Positions 26,278-35,500 of a stretch of DNA of 64,000 bases are shown here, piece by piece. This DNA comes from Pseudovibrio sp. Alg231-02. GTDB taxonomy: Bacteria; Pseudomonadota; Alphaproteobacteria; Rhizobiales; Stappiaceae. A model generated the notes under the pieces. It did not search any database. It was not told the DNA's origin and worked only from the letters and a program-made list of their open reading frames with translations. Each line of letters starts with the position of its first letter. Position 1 is the stretch's first letter. The stretch is taken from positions 9,015 through 73,014 of the forward strand of contig NZ_FREX01000010.1 in assembly GCF_900143565.1 (NCBI RefSeq), in the 5' to 3' direction. A program made the position numbers and the translations under genes.

Positions 26278-27019
26278 ACCGGTTCTTGAAGTCAAAGGCC
26301 TGCACAAATCCTTTGGGGCTCTGCAAGCGACAAAAAACGTATCCTTGGACCTGAAACCCAATGAGATTCATGCGCTTATCGGACCAAACGGGGCTGGTAA
26401 ATCAACGCTCATCGGTCAGATTGCAGGCTGGATCACACCTGACAGCGGCAGCATCATTCTGGATAGTGAAGACGTAACTTCAGAGACAGTCGCCAGCCGG
26501 TCTCGCAAAGGACTGGGCCGCAGTTTCCAGGTCTCTTCGCTGGCCATGGACGTCAGCGCCCGTCGCAATGTCATGCTCTCCGTACAAGCCAGTCAGGGCT
26601 CCAGCTTCCGCTTCTGGAAGCAAACCAAGTCCGACGAAGAACTGCGTGAAACAGCCGGAAACTGGCTCAGAAAAGTCGGTCTCGGTGGCCGCGAAGATAT
26701 CGCGGTCTCGGAACTCTCTCACGGTGAGCGCCGTCAGGTGGAAGTCGCCTGCGCTCTGGCTCTCAAACCCAAAGCATTGCTACTGGACGAACCTATGGCA
26801 GGCCTCGGCCCGACAGGCTCTATTCAGCTCACTGAATTCCTTGAGGAAATTCGCCCGGAAATCCCAATCCTGCTCATTGAGCACGACATGGATGCCGTGT
26901 TCCGTCTGGCAGATCGCATCACGGTTCTGGTCGGCGGTGCAGCTATTTTGTCCGGCTCGGTCGATGATATCCGCGCCAGTGCACTTGTCAGAGAAGCCTA
27001 TCTTGGGGAGGAAGCCTGA
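26270..27019 (+). CDS. ABC transporter ATP-binding protein, LivG type
   Basis: A 249-residue ATPase. Walker A is GPNGAGKST, the ABC signature is LSHGERR, Walker B is ALLLDEPMAGLG, and the switch His is in LIEHDMD. The ATG at 26270 has GGGAGAG about 8 bases upstream; an in-frame TTG at 26252 is less likely. It energises uptake with the LivF partner. Confidence 0.93.
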   Translation: MTKPVLEVKGLHKSFGALQATKNVSLDLKPNEIHALIGPNGAGKSTLIGQIAGWITPDSGSIILDSEDVTSETVASRSRKGLGRSFQVSSLAMDVSARRNVMLSVQASQGSSFRFWKQTKSDEELRETAGNWLRKVGLGGREDIAVSELSHGERRQVEVACALALKPKALLLDEPMAGLGPTGSIQLTEFLEEIRPEIPILLIEHDMDAVFRLADRITVLVGGAAILSGSVDDIRASALVREAYLGEEA

Positions 27020-27702
27020 TGCTGTTAGAAGTCAAAGGCTTGGAAGCCCACTACGGTGCTGCGCAAGCGCTCTTCGGTGTGAATCTCTCCGTCAATGAAG
27101 GCGAAATGGTCGCGATGCTTGGCCGCAATGGCATGGGCAAATCGACCACAATCAGCTCTATTTGTCAGATGGTTACGCCGACCAAAGGCACCATTGAGTT
27201 TCGCGGTCAAAGCCTGAACCGCCTGTCCAGCCACAAAGCCGCACGCCTTGGTCTGGGACTGGTCCCGGAAGGTCGCCGCTGTTTCCCGAACCTGTCTGTT
27301 CTGGAAAACCTCAGCGCGGCCGCCCGCAAAGGCGCATGGACGCTGAACCGCGTCTATGACTTGTTTCCACGCCTTCAGGAGAGGAAAAGCCAGAGCGCAA
27401 ACACGCTGTCTGGCGGAGAGCAGCAAATGCTCGCTATCTCCAGAGCCTTGATGACAAACCCCAAATTGTTGATCCTTGATGAAGCAACGGAAGGTCTGGC
27501 ACCTGTGGTGCGCGGGGAAATCTGGCAGGCGATCGCCAGGCTGAAGAAGGAAGGATTGTCCATTCTCATCGTCGACAAGACGCTCAAGGAGCTCCTTCCG
27601 CTGGCTGATCAGGCCGTCATTCTGGAAAAAGGCGAGTCAGTCTGGGCAGGTCGCCCGGATACACTCACCGAGGAAATGAAGGACAGATACCTTGGTCTTT
27701 GA
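27019..27702 (+). CDS. ABC transporter ATP-binding protein, LivF type
   Basis: A 227-residue ATPase. Walker A is GRNGMGKST, the signature is LSGGEQQ, and Walker B is LLILDEATEGLAP, the LivF-typical form. The switch His of other ABC ATPases is replaced here by Lys (IVDKTLKEL), which is seen in some LivF relatives. The start shares a base with the LivG stop (TGATG). The end overlaps the thioesterase gene by 11 bases. Confidence 0.92.
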   Translation: MLLEVKGLEAHYGAAQALFGVNLSVNEGEMVAMLGRNGMGKSTTISSICQMVTPTKGTIEFRGQSLNRLSSHKAARLGLGLVPEGRRCFPNLSVLENLSAAARKGAWTLNRVYDLFPRLQERKSQSANTLSGGEQQMLAISRALMTNPKLLILDEATEGLAPVVRGEIWQAIARLKKEGLSILIVDKTLKELLPLADQAVILEKGESVWAGRPDTLTEEMKDRYLGL

Positions 27703-28114
27703 ACGCACGATCAAAGTGATCTTCCAGCATTGCGACCCCGCTGGAATTGTCTTTTATCCCCGCTACTTCGAGATGATCAATCAGGTCACCGAAGAGTGGT
27801 TCGAGCAATCGCTCGGCACGTCGTTCGTAGAAATTCATATAAATCAAGGGGATGCAGTCCCCACAGCCAAGATCGAAACAGAGTTCAAAAAGCCGAGCAA
27901 GCTTGGTGACGAGCTCTTATTCACGCTCCAGGTCACAAAGCTGGGACGCTCCAGCGTCCATCTGGAGTTTACGGTGACATGCGAGGACGAGCTTCGTCTC
28001 ACAAGCCACTCGGTCATTGTCTACGTCAAAGGCGAGGACAAGAAGCCAGCGAGTTGGCCGCAAGCCATTAAGAAACGAATGGAATTTTTCCTGAAGGAAG
28101 AGGGACCTTCATGA
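27692..28114 (+). CDS. Hotdog-fold acyl-CoA thioesterase (4-hydroxybenzoyl-CoA thioesterase type)
   Basis: A 140-residue single hotdog domain. FQHCDPAGIVFYPRYFEMIN near the N-terminus contains the catalytic Asp of the Pseudomonas-type 4-hydroxybenzoyl-CoA thioesterases. In an aryl-CoA operon it probably releases CoA from dead-end aryl-CoA esters and so protects the CoA pool. The only start near the motif is TTG 27692, inside the LivF gene. It overlaps the RidA gene by four bases (ATGA). Confidence 0.87.
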   Translation: MVFERTIKVIFQHCDPAGIVFYPRYFEMINQVTEEWFEQSLGTSFVEIHINQGDAVPTAKIETEFKKPSKLGDELLFTLQVTKLGRSSVHLEFTVTCEDELRLTSHSVIVYVKGEDKKPASWPQAIKKRMEFFLKEEGPS

Positions 28115-28530
28115 CAACACAACAAGCACTGTTCAAATTTCTCCAGCCGGAAGGTTGGAAGCCTGCTTCTGGATACGCCAATGGCATCATGGCAGAAGGC
28201 ACACCCATCTTTCTGGGAGGTCAAATCGGCTGGAACGGCCAGCAGGTCTTCGAGAGCGATGATCTCATTGACCAGATCAAGCAAACGCTTGAGAACATTA
28301 GCGAAATTCTAGCCACAGCTGGCGCTAAGCCAGAGCATGTGGTGCGCCTGACATGGTATGTGGTCGACAAGAAAGACTACACCGCTCGCCTGCGCGAAGT
28401 TGGCGAGGCGTATCGCTCTGTGTTTGGCCGTCATTTTCCATCCATGACCATGATCCAGGTGGCTGATTTGGTGGAAGATCAGGCCAAAGTGGAAATTGAA
28501 GCAACGGCAGTACTGCCAAGAGCGGAATAA
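28111..28530 (+). CDS. RidA family (YjgF/YER057c) protein
   Basis: A 139-residue protein with the chorismate-mutase-like Rid fold (FLGGQIGW, QIKQTLENISEILATAGA, VEIEATAVLP). Classical RidA hydrolyses enamines and imines using an Arg in the segment before the EIE motif. Here that segment reads SMTMIQVADL, with no Arg, so it belongs to an Arg-less Rid subgroup whose chemistry is not established. Its place in an anthraniloyl-CoA operon, where an amino-cyclohexene (enamine) intermediate is expected, suggests a role in loss of the amino group. That is inference. Confidence 0.88.
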   Translation: MTTQQALFKFLQPEGWKPASGYANGIMAEGTPIFLGGQIGWNGQQVFESDDLIDQIKQTLENISEILATAGAKPEHVVRLTWYVVDKKDYTARLREVGEAYRSVFGRHFPSMTMIQVADLVEDQAKVEIEATAVLPRAE

Positions 28531-28531
28531 C

Positions 28532-29344
28532 ATGATGCGGGATTGGGACGCGGCCTATCATAACTCCGGTGCAGTACCAAACGCACAAGAGCTGTTTAAT
28601 CAATGGGTTGAGCGCTCCAAAGCGTTTCGCGAGACCTCAAAAAACCAACTGGACGTAGCCTACGGAAGCGGGGAGAGAGAGAAGCTCGACCTGTTCTTCC
28701 CGCAAGGCGCTGAGGCGTCCAAAGGGCTCGTCATGATCGTTCATGGAGGGTACTGGAAGGCCTTCGATAAATCCGCCTTCAGCCACTTGGCGAAGGGGGC
28801 CGTCGAGATGGGGTACACCGTTGCCGTACCTTCTTACGACCTTTGCCCGGACGCAAAAATAACCAGCATTACCAATCAGATGCAGCAAGCTCTTGAAGTT
28901 GCAGCTGAACGAGTTGAAGGATCGATTCACCTGACCGGTCATTCTGCTGGTGGACACTTGGTAGCGAGGTTGGGCTGCAAAAATAGGATGATACCAGACA
29001 GTATCACTAGTCGGATCAAGCACATCCTCGGCATCAGCGGGGTTTACGATCTGCGGCCAATCCGCAGGACGGCAATGAACGATACTCTGCATATCGACGA
29101 GACTGAGGCGCTGGCAGAAAGTCCAGTCCTGCACGAACCTCTTGATAATCTTCGCTTTACAGGCTGGGTTGGCGCTGAGGAGCTGGCAGAGTTTCGGCGG
29201 CAAAATGCAACCCACTGCGCAATGTGGGGCGGTTTCGAAACACACATCACCGCCTATGAGGATCCGGGCAAAAACCATTTTACCGTGGTAGAGGCACTGG
29301 AGCAGCCCAACAGTCTCCCCCTCACAACTATGTTGAATACATAA
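28532..29344 (+). CDS. Alpha/beta hydrolase, kynurenine formamidase-like
   Basis: A 270-residue alpha/beta hydrolase of the arylformamidase/esterase type. The HGGYW oxyanion motif (VHGGYWKAFDKS), nucleophile GHSAGGHL and a C-terminal NHFTVVEAL with the probable catalytic His are seen. HGGYW followed by this spacing is characteristic of N-formylkynurenine formamidases, which feed kynurenine and then anthranilate. This would link tryptophan breakdown to the operon, although no kynureninase or dioxygenase is in the window. The ATG starts 1 base after the RidA stop. Another ester or amide substrate is possible. Confidence 0.8.
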   Translation: MMRDWDAAYHNSGAVPNAQELFNQWVERSKAFRETSKNQLDVAYGSGEREKLDLFFPQGAEASKGLVMIVHGGYWKAFDKSAFSHLAKGAVEMGYTVAVPSYDLCPDAKITSITNQMQQALEVAAERVEGSIHLTGHSAGGHLVARLGCKNRMIPDSITSRIKHILGISGVYDLRPIRRTAMNDTLHIDETEALAESPVLHEPLDNLRFTGWVGAEELAEFRRQNATHCAMWGGFETHITAYEDPGKNHFTVVEALEQPNSLPLTTMLNT

Positions 29345-29376
29345 TCACAACATACTGAAATATATAGATATTATAA

Positions 29377-29420
29377 AAACCACGCAACTTTGCGCTCCTA
29401 TGTGTAATTTTGCGTGGTTT
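29377..29420 (+). terminator. Hairpin at the end of the aromatic operon
   Basis: An 11-bp stem AAACCACGCAA / TTGCGTGGTTT with a 22-base loop, 33 bases after the hydrolase stop. The T-run is short, so termination strength is uncertain. Confidence 0.5.
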
Positions 29421-29769
29421 AAGTGATTCATGCGTTACTTTAAGTTGCTATGTGACTGCGTTGATGAATTCATTTCATCCGAAAGTGTCCATCACAGCAA
29501 CCGAAGCAACCCGGCGCATCAGATTGAAAATCTCCTCGCACTCTCCATCCATCTTAACCTATTGGATATCCTATTCACCAAATGGAGAGTTGTGGAACAG
29601 CTACCAGCCGCTCTAAGGTTGACCCAACAACGCGAACCGGAGTTATCCGCCCAGCGCGGCTTGCAGGTACACTCATCTGACAAGCCAGCTCTGTAAGGCA
29701 TCAACTCTGGAAACGGGCACTTTCCAAGATGCTCGTATGCGCAGGACTTGGCTGACTGGGGAGGCATAT
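29421..29769. other. Non-coding gap before the racemase gene
   Basis: About 350 bases with only short open frames that lack credible start sites or family features. It presumably contains the promoter of the racemase gene. I see no RNA gene or clear repeat. Confidence 0.35.
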
Positions 29770-30909
29770 GTGACAGCAGAAAAAGCGGGACCACTTTCAG
29801 GACTTCAGGTGGTGGAGATGGCAGGCCTTGGCCCAGCGCCCATGGCCGGACAATTGCTTGCAGATCTGGGAGCCGATGTCATCGTCGTCGACCGCCGCAC
29901 CGGCGAGCGGATCGACAAGGACGTCAACCGCAGAGGCAAGAAGTCCATCGCTTTGAACATGAAGAGCGATGAGGCCGTCAAAGTCTTCTTCTCCCTTGTT
30001 GAGAAAGCCGACATCCTGATCGAAGGCTTCCGCCCCGGCGTAATGGAGCGCCTTGGCCTTGGGCCGGACGAATGCCTCGCCAAGAACCCGGGCCTGATCT
30101 ATGGCCGCATGACCGGCTGGGGGCAGGACGGGCCACTGGCTCATTCCGCCGGCCACGACCTCAATTACCTCGCCATGACGGGCATGCTCCACGCCATCGG
30201 CGAGGAAGGCCGCCCACCGGTCCCACCACTCAACATGGCGGCAGACTACGGCGGCGGGTCCATGTTCTTGCTGCTGGGGGTGTTATCAGCGCTATTTGAG
30301 CGCACCAGAAGCGGCAAAGGGCAGGTGATCGATGCAGCCATGGTCGACGGCGTACCAGCCATGATGGGCCTGATCTACTCCTTGCTGGGTCGCGGGCTTT
30401 GGCAGGACAAACGCCAAACGAACCTGCTGGACGGTGGCGCACCGTTCTATCGCTGCTATGAAACCTCAGATGGCCGCTATCTGTCCGTTGGTTCTCTGGA
30501 GCCTCAGTTCTTCGCTCTGCTGCTAAAAGGGCTGGACCTCCCGCAAGAGCTTTCCAAGATCCAGATGAACATGAAAGAGTGGCCTCAGCTGGAAGAGCAA
30601 ATCGGCACTGCCATCAAGGCGAATACGCTGGACCACTGGACTGGCGTCTTTGCGGGAACTGACGCTTGCGTTGCCCCTGTGCTCTCCATTGAGGAGGCAA
30701 ATGCAGCCTCTCTCAACACCGAGCGCGGCAACCGCATCCGCCTCAACGGCGTCACCCAGGCAGCACCCGCACCGCGCTTCAGCCGCACAGTTCCGCAAAC
30801 ACCTGAACCAGCAGGAAGAACCGGAGACGATACTGCACAGGTTTTACAGCAGCTTGGTTTCTCTGAAGCTGATATCGTTGATATGCAAAAGAGCAAAACT
30901 TTGGCCTGA
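29770..30909 (+). CDS. CaiB/BaiF family protein, alpha-methylacyl-CoA racemase-like
   Basis: A 379-residue class III CoA-transferase-fold protein. The segments GADVIVVDR, RRGKKSIALNMK, GRMTGWGQDGPLA followed by AGHDLNYLAMTG, and AAMVDG match alpha-methylacyl-CoA racemases; the His and Asp of AGHDLNY correspond to the racemase active-site region. It would interconvert 2R/2S-methylacyl-CoA, or act as a CoA-transferase. Start GTG 29770 lies 5 bases after GGGGAGG; the overlapping ATG at 29768 is followed directly by a stop. It stands apart from the upstream operon by 425 bases. Confidence 0.87.
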   Translation: MTAEKAGPLSGLQVVEMAGLGPAPMAGQLLADLGADVIVVDRRTGERIDKDVNRRGKKSIALNMKSDEAVKVFFSLVEKADILIEGFRPGVMERLGLGPDECLAKNPGLIYGRMTGWGQDGPLAHSAGHDLNYLAMTGMLHAIGEEGRPPVPPLNMAADYGGGSMFLLLGVLSALFERTRSGKGQVIDAAMVDGVPAMMGLIYSLLGRGLWQDKRQTNLLDGGAPFYRCYETSDGRYLSVGSLEPQFFALLLKGLDLPQELSKIQMNMKEWPQLEEQIGTAIKANTLDHWTGVFAGTDACVAPVLSIEEANAASLNTERGNRIRLNGVTQAAPAPRFSRTVPQTPEPAGRTGDDTAQVLQQLGFSEADIVDMQKSKTLA

Positions 30910-31083
30910 ATCTGCGACAATTAACGATGCGAAACAAACTATAAACGGAGGGGGCCTCAGCACTCCCTCCCACGTCATAACTGCCTCAGCCCAATCCTCT
31001 GAGCACATCCCATGACTGAGGACATCCTCTCGAATCTCCTAGGGTAACTTTAATCAGGTTACTGCGAAGGAGTGCACCAGAGT

Positions 31084-32553
31084 ATGCTGGTAACAGATGC
31101 ATTTGTATTACTGTTTCTTGTTACGCAGGGCCTCTTTCTCGTCGCCTCATACGTCTTTGCTGTATCTGGCGCAGATGACCTGTTCGTTGACACCCTCTAT
31201 TACACCTTCGTCGCCTGGTATCGCGGCCCATTAGCAGGAAGAACCGAAGAACGCCTGTTTGAAGAAACAGGGCACGTCCCGCCCAGACCGCTGGCCATCA
31301 TGCTACCTGCATGGGATGAAGCCTCAATCCTCTATCCCGCCGTTACAGGCATTATGCGCAGACTGGACTATCCATCCTATTGGATATTCATTGGCGTCTA
31401 TCCCAATGACACAGCCACACAGAAGGCTGCAAATCGTCTGGCAGCCGAACATGACAATCTGCGTGTCGTTACCACCAACAATGACGGCCCAACCTGCAAA
31501 GCCGATTGCGTCAACACCATCATTGCCGAAATCGAAAAGTTCGAACAGGAACAGAACATCTCCTTTGCCGGCATCGTCATGCAGGACGCCGAAGACATCC
31601 TCAACCCAAACGCTCTGCACGTCTTCAACGCCAGCCTTGAACTTGCCGATGTGGTGCAACTGCCTGTCCTCTCCTTACCCCGTAGACGGCGGAACCTGAC
31701 AGCCGGCCACTACATGGACGAGTTTGCCGAGTTCCATTCCAAGGAAGTTCTCGTCAGGGGATTCTTGACCGGAACAGTTCCGGGCGCTGGCGTTGGCACC
31801 TGCTATTCCAAGAAAACCATCGAGACAGCCAAATCCATTTCCGGCACAGATGAGAACGGCATACCGGAAGTCTTCAACATCGGCTCCTTGACGGAAGATT
31901 ACGACCTCGCCATGCGGCTCACAGGGAAGGGGCTCACCCACCACCTGCTCTGGGTCCACCCGGCAAAGAAAAGCGACCACACGGACTTTGCAGTCACGCA
32001 GGAGCTGTTTCCCTCCGGCTTCTGGCAAAGCGTACGCCAGAAAACCCGCTGGACCATCGGCATCGCGTTTCAGGGTTGGGCACAGCTGGGGTGGAAGGGA
32101 GGGCTCGCTGATAAATATTTTTATTGGCGCGACAGGAAGATGGTGTTCTTCAGCCATGCCATCATCATCGGGTACATCTCGCTTTTCTTCTACTGGGGCC
32201 TTCGCCTCTATGAGCGTCTGACACCGGATGCCTACCATTTGCCGCCACTTCTGCCAGAAGACAGCCCATTTTGGTATGTAATCTGGTTCAACGTGCTCCT
32301 GCTCGCCCACCGCCTTATCCAGCGCCATATCTGGACAGGCTACCATTATGGCCTGCGCGCATTGGCACCTGTGACCCTGCGCTACTTCGTATCCATCATC
32401 ATCAACTACATCGCCATGATGCGCGCCATCAAAACATGGATCCGGCATCTGGGCACTGGCGAAGTCATCGGTTGGGACAAGACCGCTCATGACTATCCGG
32501 AGGAAGAAAGTCTGGAGCTTGCAATTCCTGTAGAGCAGGAAGCACAAACATGA
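31084..32553 (+). CDS. nfrB: NfrB-like processive glycosyltransferase (short form)
   Basis: A 489-residue GT2 membrane protein. N-terminal helix residues ~2-26, then the cytoplasmic GT2 domain with AWDEA, MQDAEDIL, LTEDYDLAMRL and the processive QxxRW motif (RQKTRWTIG), then four or so C-terminal helices. E. coli NfrB (phage N4 adsorption protein B) is known to polymerise a ManNAc-type exopolysaccharide under c-di-GMP control. It is about 745 residues and its extra C-terminal part carries an MshEN c-di-GMP domain, which this protein lacks. ATG 31084 has AAGGAG 11 bases upstream; GTG 31072 would overlap that site. It overlaps nfrA by four bases. Confidence 0.85.
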   Translation: MLVTDAFVLLFLVTQGLFLVASYVFAVSGADDLFVDTLYYTFVAWYRGPLAGRTEERLFEETGHVPPRPLAIMLPAWDEASILYPAVTGIMRRLDYPSYWIFIGVYPNDTATQKAANRLAAEHDNLRVVTTNNDGPTCKADCVNTIIAEIEKFEQEQNISFAGIVMQDAEDILNPNALHVFNASLELADVVQLPVLSLPRRRRNLTAGHYMDEFAEFHSKEVLVRGFLTGTVPGAGVGTCYSKKTIETAKSISGTDENGIPEVFNIGSLTEDYDLAMRLTGKGLTHHLLWVHPAKKSDHTDFAVTQELFPSGFWQSVRQKTRWTIGIAFQGWAQLGWKGGLADKYFYWRDRKMVFFSHAIIIGYISLFFYWGLRLYERLTPDAYHLPPLLPEDSPFWYVIWFNVLLLAHRLIQRHIWTGYHYGLRALAPVTLRYFVSIIINYIAMMRAIKTWIRHLGTGEVIGWDKTAHDYPEEESLELAIPVEQEAQT

Positions 32554-35500
32554 CCCGGCCCCAAACGCCCCACAACACACGCGGAAATGCCAACCGAAAC
32601 TCGGCATTCTATCTGCTGTGGGTCGTCATGTTTGCGCTTGGCTTATCCATCCCAACACAATCACAAAATCCAGCACCACCTTCACAGAGAGTCAGCCCTG
32701 CGCCTTACACTCTCCAGCAAAAAGACGAGTATTACATCAGCTTGCTGAAGGACCGACAGGACAGCCAATCCCTGCTGCAAAGCACATGGCGTGGCTACCG
32801 CTCCTATCCCTTGCTGGACCTTGCCTACCGCCTGCTGGCAGAGGGGCGAAGTGAAGATGCGCTGAAAGAACTGGATGAGCTGCTGAAACAAGACCCTGAT
32901 CATCTTGTGGCCCGCTGGCAAAAAATCCAGCTGCTCATCGGCCTCAATCGCCCGATCGCAGCAATCGACCAATTAGAGATCCTCCAATCTCAAGCTCCCG
33001 CTTTCAGCCGCGGCTATCTTTCGCTCGGCCACCTGCAAATGCTCACGGGCGAGTATGCGGAAGCCTTTGATGATTTCCGGCTGGCGATAGAGACTGGCAA
33101 ATTGCTGCCGAGCAACCGGGAAGAAGCCCTCGCAGGCGCAGCAGAAGCAGCCATCAAGCTTGGCAAAACCAAGGAAGCTCTCCATGCACTGAACATTTTG
33201 CGGGAACTGGGCGCTGCCACCCCAAGACAAAGGCTCATCAGAGCGGATCTTTTGCGCAACTTCAATCAGCTGGAAGAAGCCCGTAGCGAATGGGACGAGC
33301 TTTCCAAGCTGGACAACGCACCAAGAACTCAGCGCACAGCAATTTTGAACGAAGCCTTCCTCTTTCTTGCGCAAGGCAAGGACGAAGAAGCCTACCGCTT
33401 GCTACTGCGCGGTGAAATGAATGGACTGTTTACGGGCCGCCAATCCTCCGCTTTGGAACAACGCACATTCGCCAGAGCTCTGGCCGCCAGCGCGCTCAAT
33501 TCTGGTCATCTGGATGAGTTGCTGACCTTCCTCAACCCCGGGCGCATTGATCAACTGGGACTGTCCACGCGCGTTCAACTGGCCTACGCTCTGGTGAAAA
33601 AAGGCTCCAGCGCAGAGGCAGAAATGGCGCTTCTGACAGCGGATGGCAGGATCCTCGACACCAAAGCCTCTGGCCCGGAAGAAGCCGCCAACTACTATCT
33701 GGCACTGGCAGACATCGCCATTCGCGCAGGAGATGATGCCAGAGCGGTCACCGCAGGCCGACTGCTGATCAAGCTTACCCGCAGCCCGGAATACGGCCTG
33801 CAACTCAGCATGCTCGCTCTTAACAACGGCTGGGAAACACAAGCCATCAACGCGCTGGTGGAACTACGCGCTATCACCCAGTTCACAGACCAACAGAAAT
33901 CTCCGGAAGCCTGGGTCGAGTTGTTGCAAACCCTTTCAGATCTGGCGCGGCGGGCAGGGGATCTGGATCTCGCCAATCAGGTTCTCAAAGAAGCTGAAAC
34001 GTTGATGCCCAACTGGCGCATCACAGCAAAAAGAGGGCAGGTCGCCCTGCTCTCCAACCATCACCGCATCGCTTCCGCTGTTCTTCAGGATGCTCTTGCA
34101 CGAGCCCAAAGAGCCCGCGCTGACGGCGCCTTCAATGAAAACGACAAGAAAGCCTATGCACGTCTTCTGTTTGATCTGGCAGCCGTTTCTGCAACCAATG
34201 AAGACTGGACCAGCACGCTTGACTATCTGATCGCTGACTGGAAGCTGCAACCGGACCCGACACTGGTTCTGCCAGCATATCTCATGCTCAAGGAAAGCAC
34301 CGCAGAAGGCATCACGGCACGCATGTGGCTTAACTACGTTTTCAGCTACACCAACACTGCAAACCTGTCAGAGGAAAGCAAAGACATGTTTGCCATGGCT
34401 TTCCTCTCACTGGCACGCCTCCTGAAAACAGAAGGGCAGCTTCAAGAAGCCGTGAAAATGTACCGCCAGTCACTACGACTGGCCCCAACTGCGGAAACCC
34501 GTTTGGAAGCCGCTTATCTTGCACTGGAGCTCAATCACCCCAAAAGAGCTCTGATGTTGCTGCAACAACTGGACCAGACCAAAAACACCGATGCGATCTT
34601 GGCCATCAGGTGCGAGGCCTACCGCGTACTTGACCGCAATCTTGAGGCCCTGACATGCGCGCAACAGGAGCTTCAGGCTCAGCCCATGAATGCAGACAAG
34701 CACCTGACACTGGCCAGCCTCTACCTGCGGCTGGGAGACAAAGAGAAAGCCAGAGAGGAACTACAGCAAGCGTATGAACTCAGCCCAAACCTCGCCACCG
34801 CAAGCCAGCTTGGCTTCCTCTATCAGGAGCTGGGAGAATATGAGGTCGCGGAAGACTGGTTTCTGGAATCTTTTGAAGAACATGACGATCAGAGCGCTGG
34901 TATGGCGCTGCTCTACCTCAACCTGCGCCAGATGGACTATGATGAGGCAGCACAACTCCTTGCCAAACTGGATGTCTCCAAGCTCTCTCAAGAGCAAATG
35001 GCCGGCTACTACGCCGCCCGGGCCCAGCTCACGCTCCATCAGGGCAATCAATCACCCGAAGCACTGGCAAGCGCTCTGGTGGACCTGCGCAAGGCACGGT
35101 CCATCGCCTCGACACCGGACATTCGCTTTTCCGTAGTTCAGGTTCTTTTCCAGCTGGATCAACTAGAGGAAGCAGAGGCCGAATACGAAAACCTGCCGCC
35201 AGCCGACCTTAAAAACCCGGCAACACTCGCTTTGGGAGGATACCTTGCCCGTGCTCAGGGTGACAATGATCTGGCAGTCACCCGCTTTGAAACCTCGCTG
35301 GAGGAAAAACCAGATCAGGCGAACCTGCAGGAAGATCTGGCCTATACCTATCTGGCAGCCTTTGAAAACAAGAAGGCCGCTGAACTGTTTCGCAAGCGGA
35401 TTGATGTGCTGCACCAGCATCAGCGCGACATCTATGAACAGGACAAGCTGGAGCGCTTCCAGCGCCAGCTCCGCATTCTGGAAATCCCGATCAGCTTTCT

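Noticed and set aside
29430-29696. Short forward frames in the gap before the racemase gene
   Set aside because: No ribosome site, composition or motif suggesting a protein.
31675-32607. 310-codon open frame antisense to the nfrB-like gene
   Set aside because: Codon-bias shadow; Cys/His-rich improbable composition and no start context.
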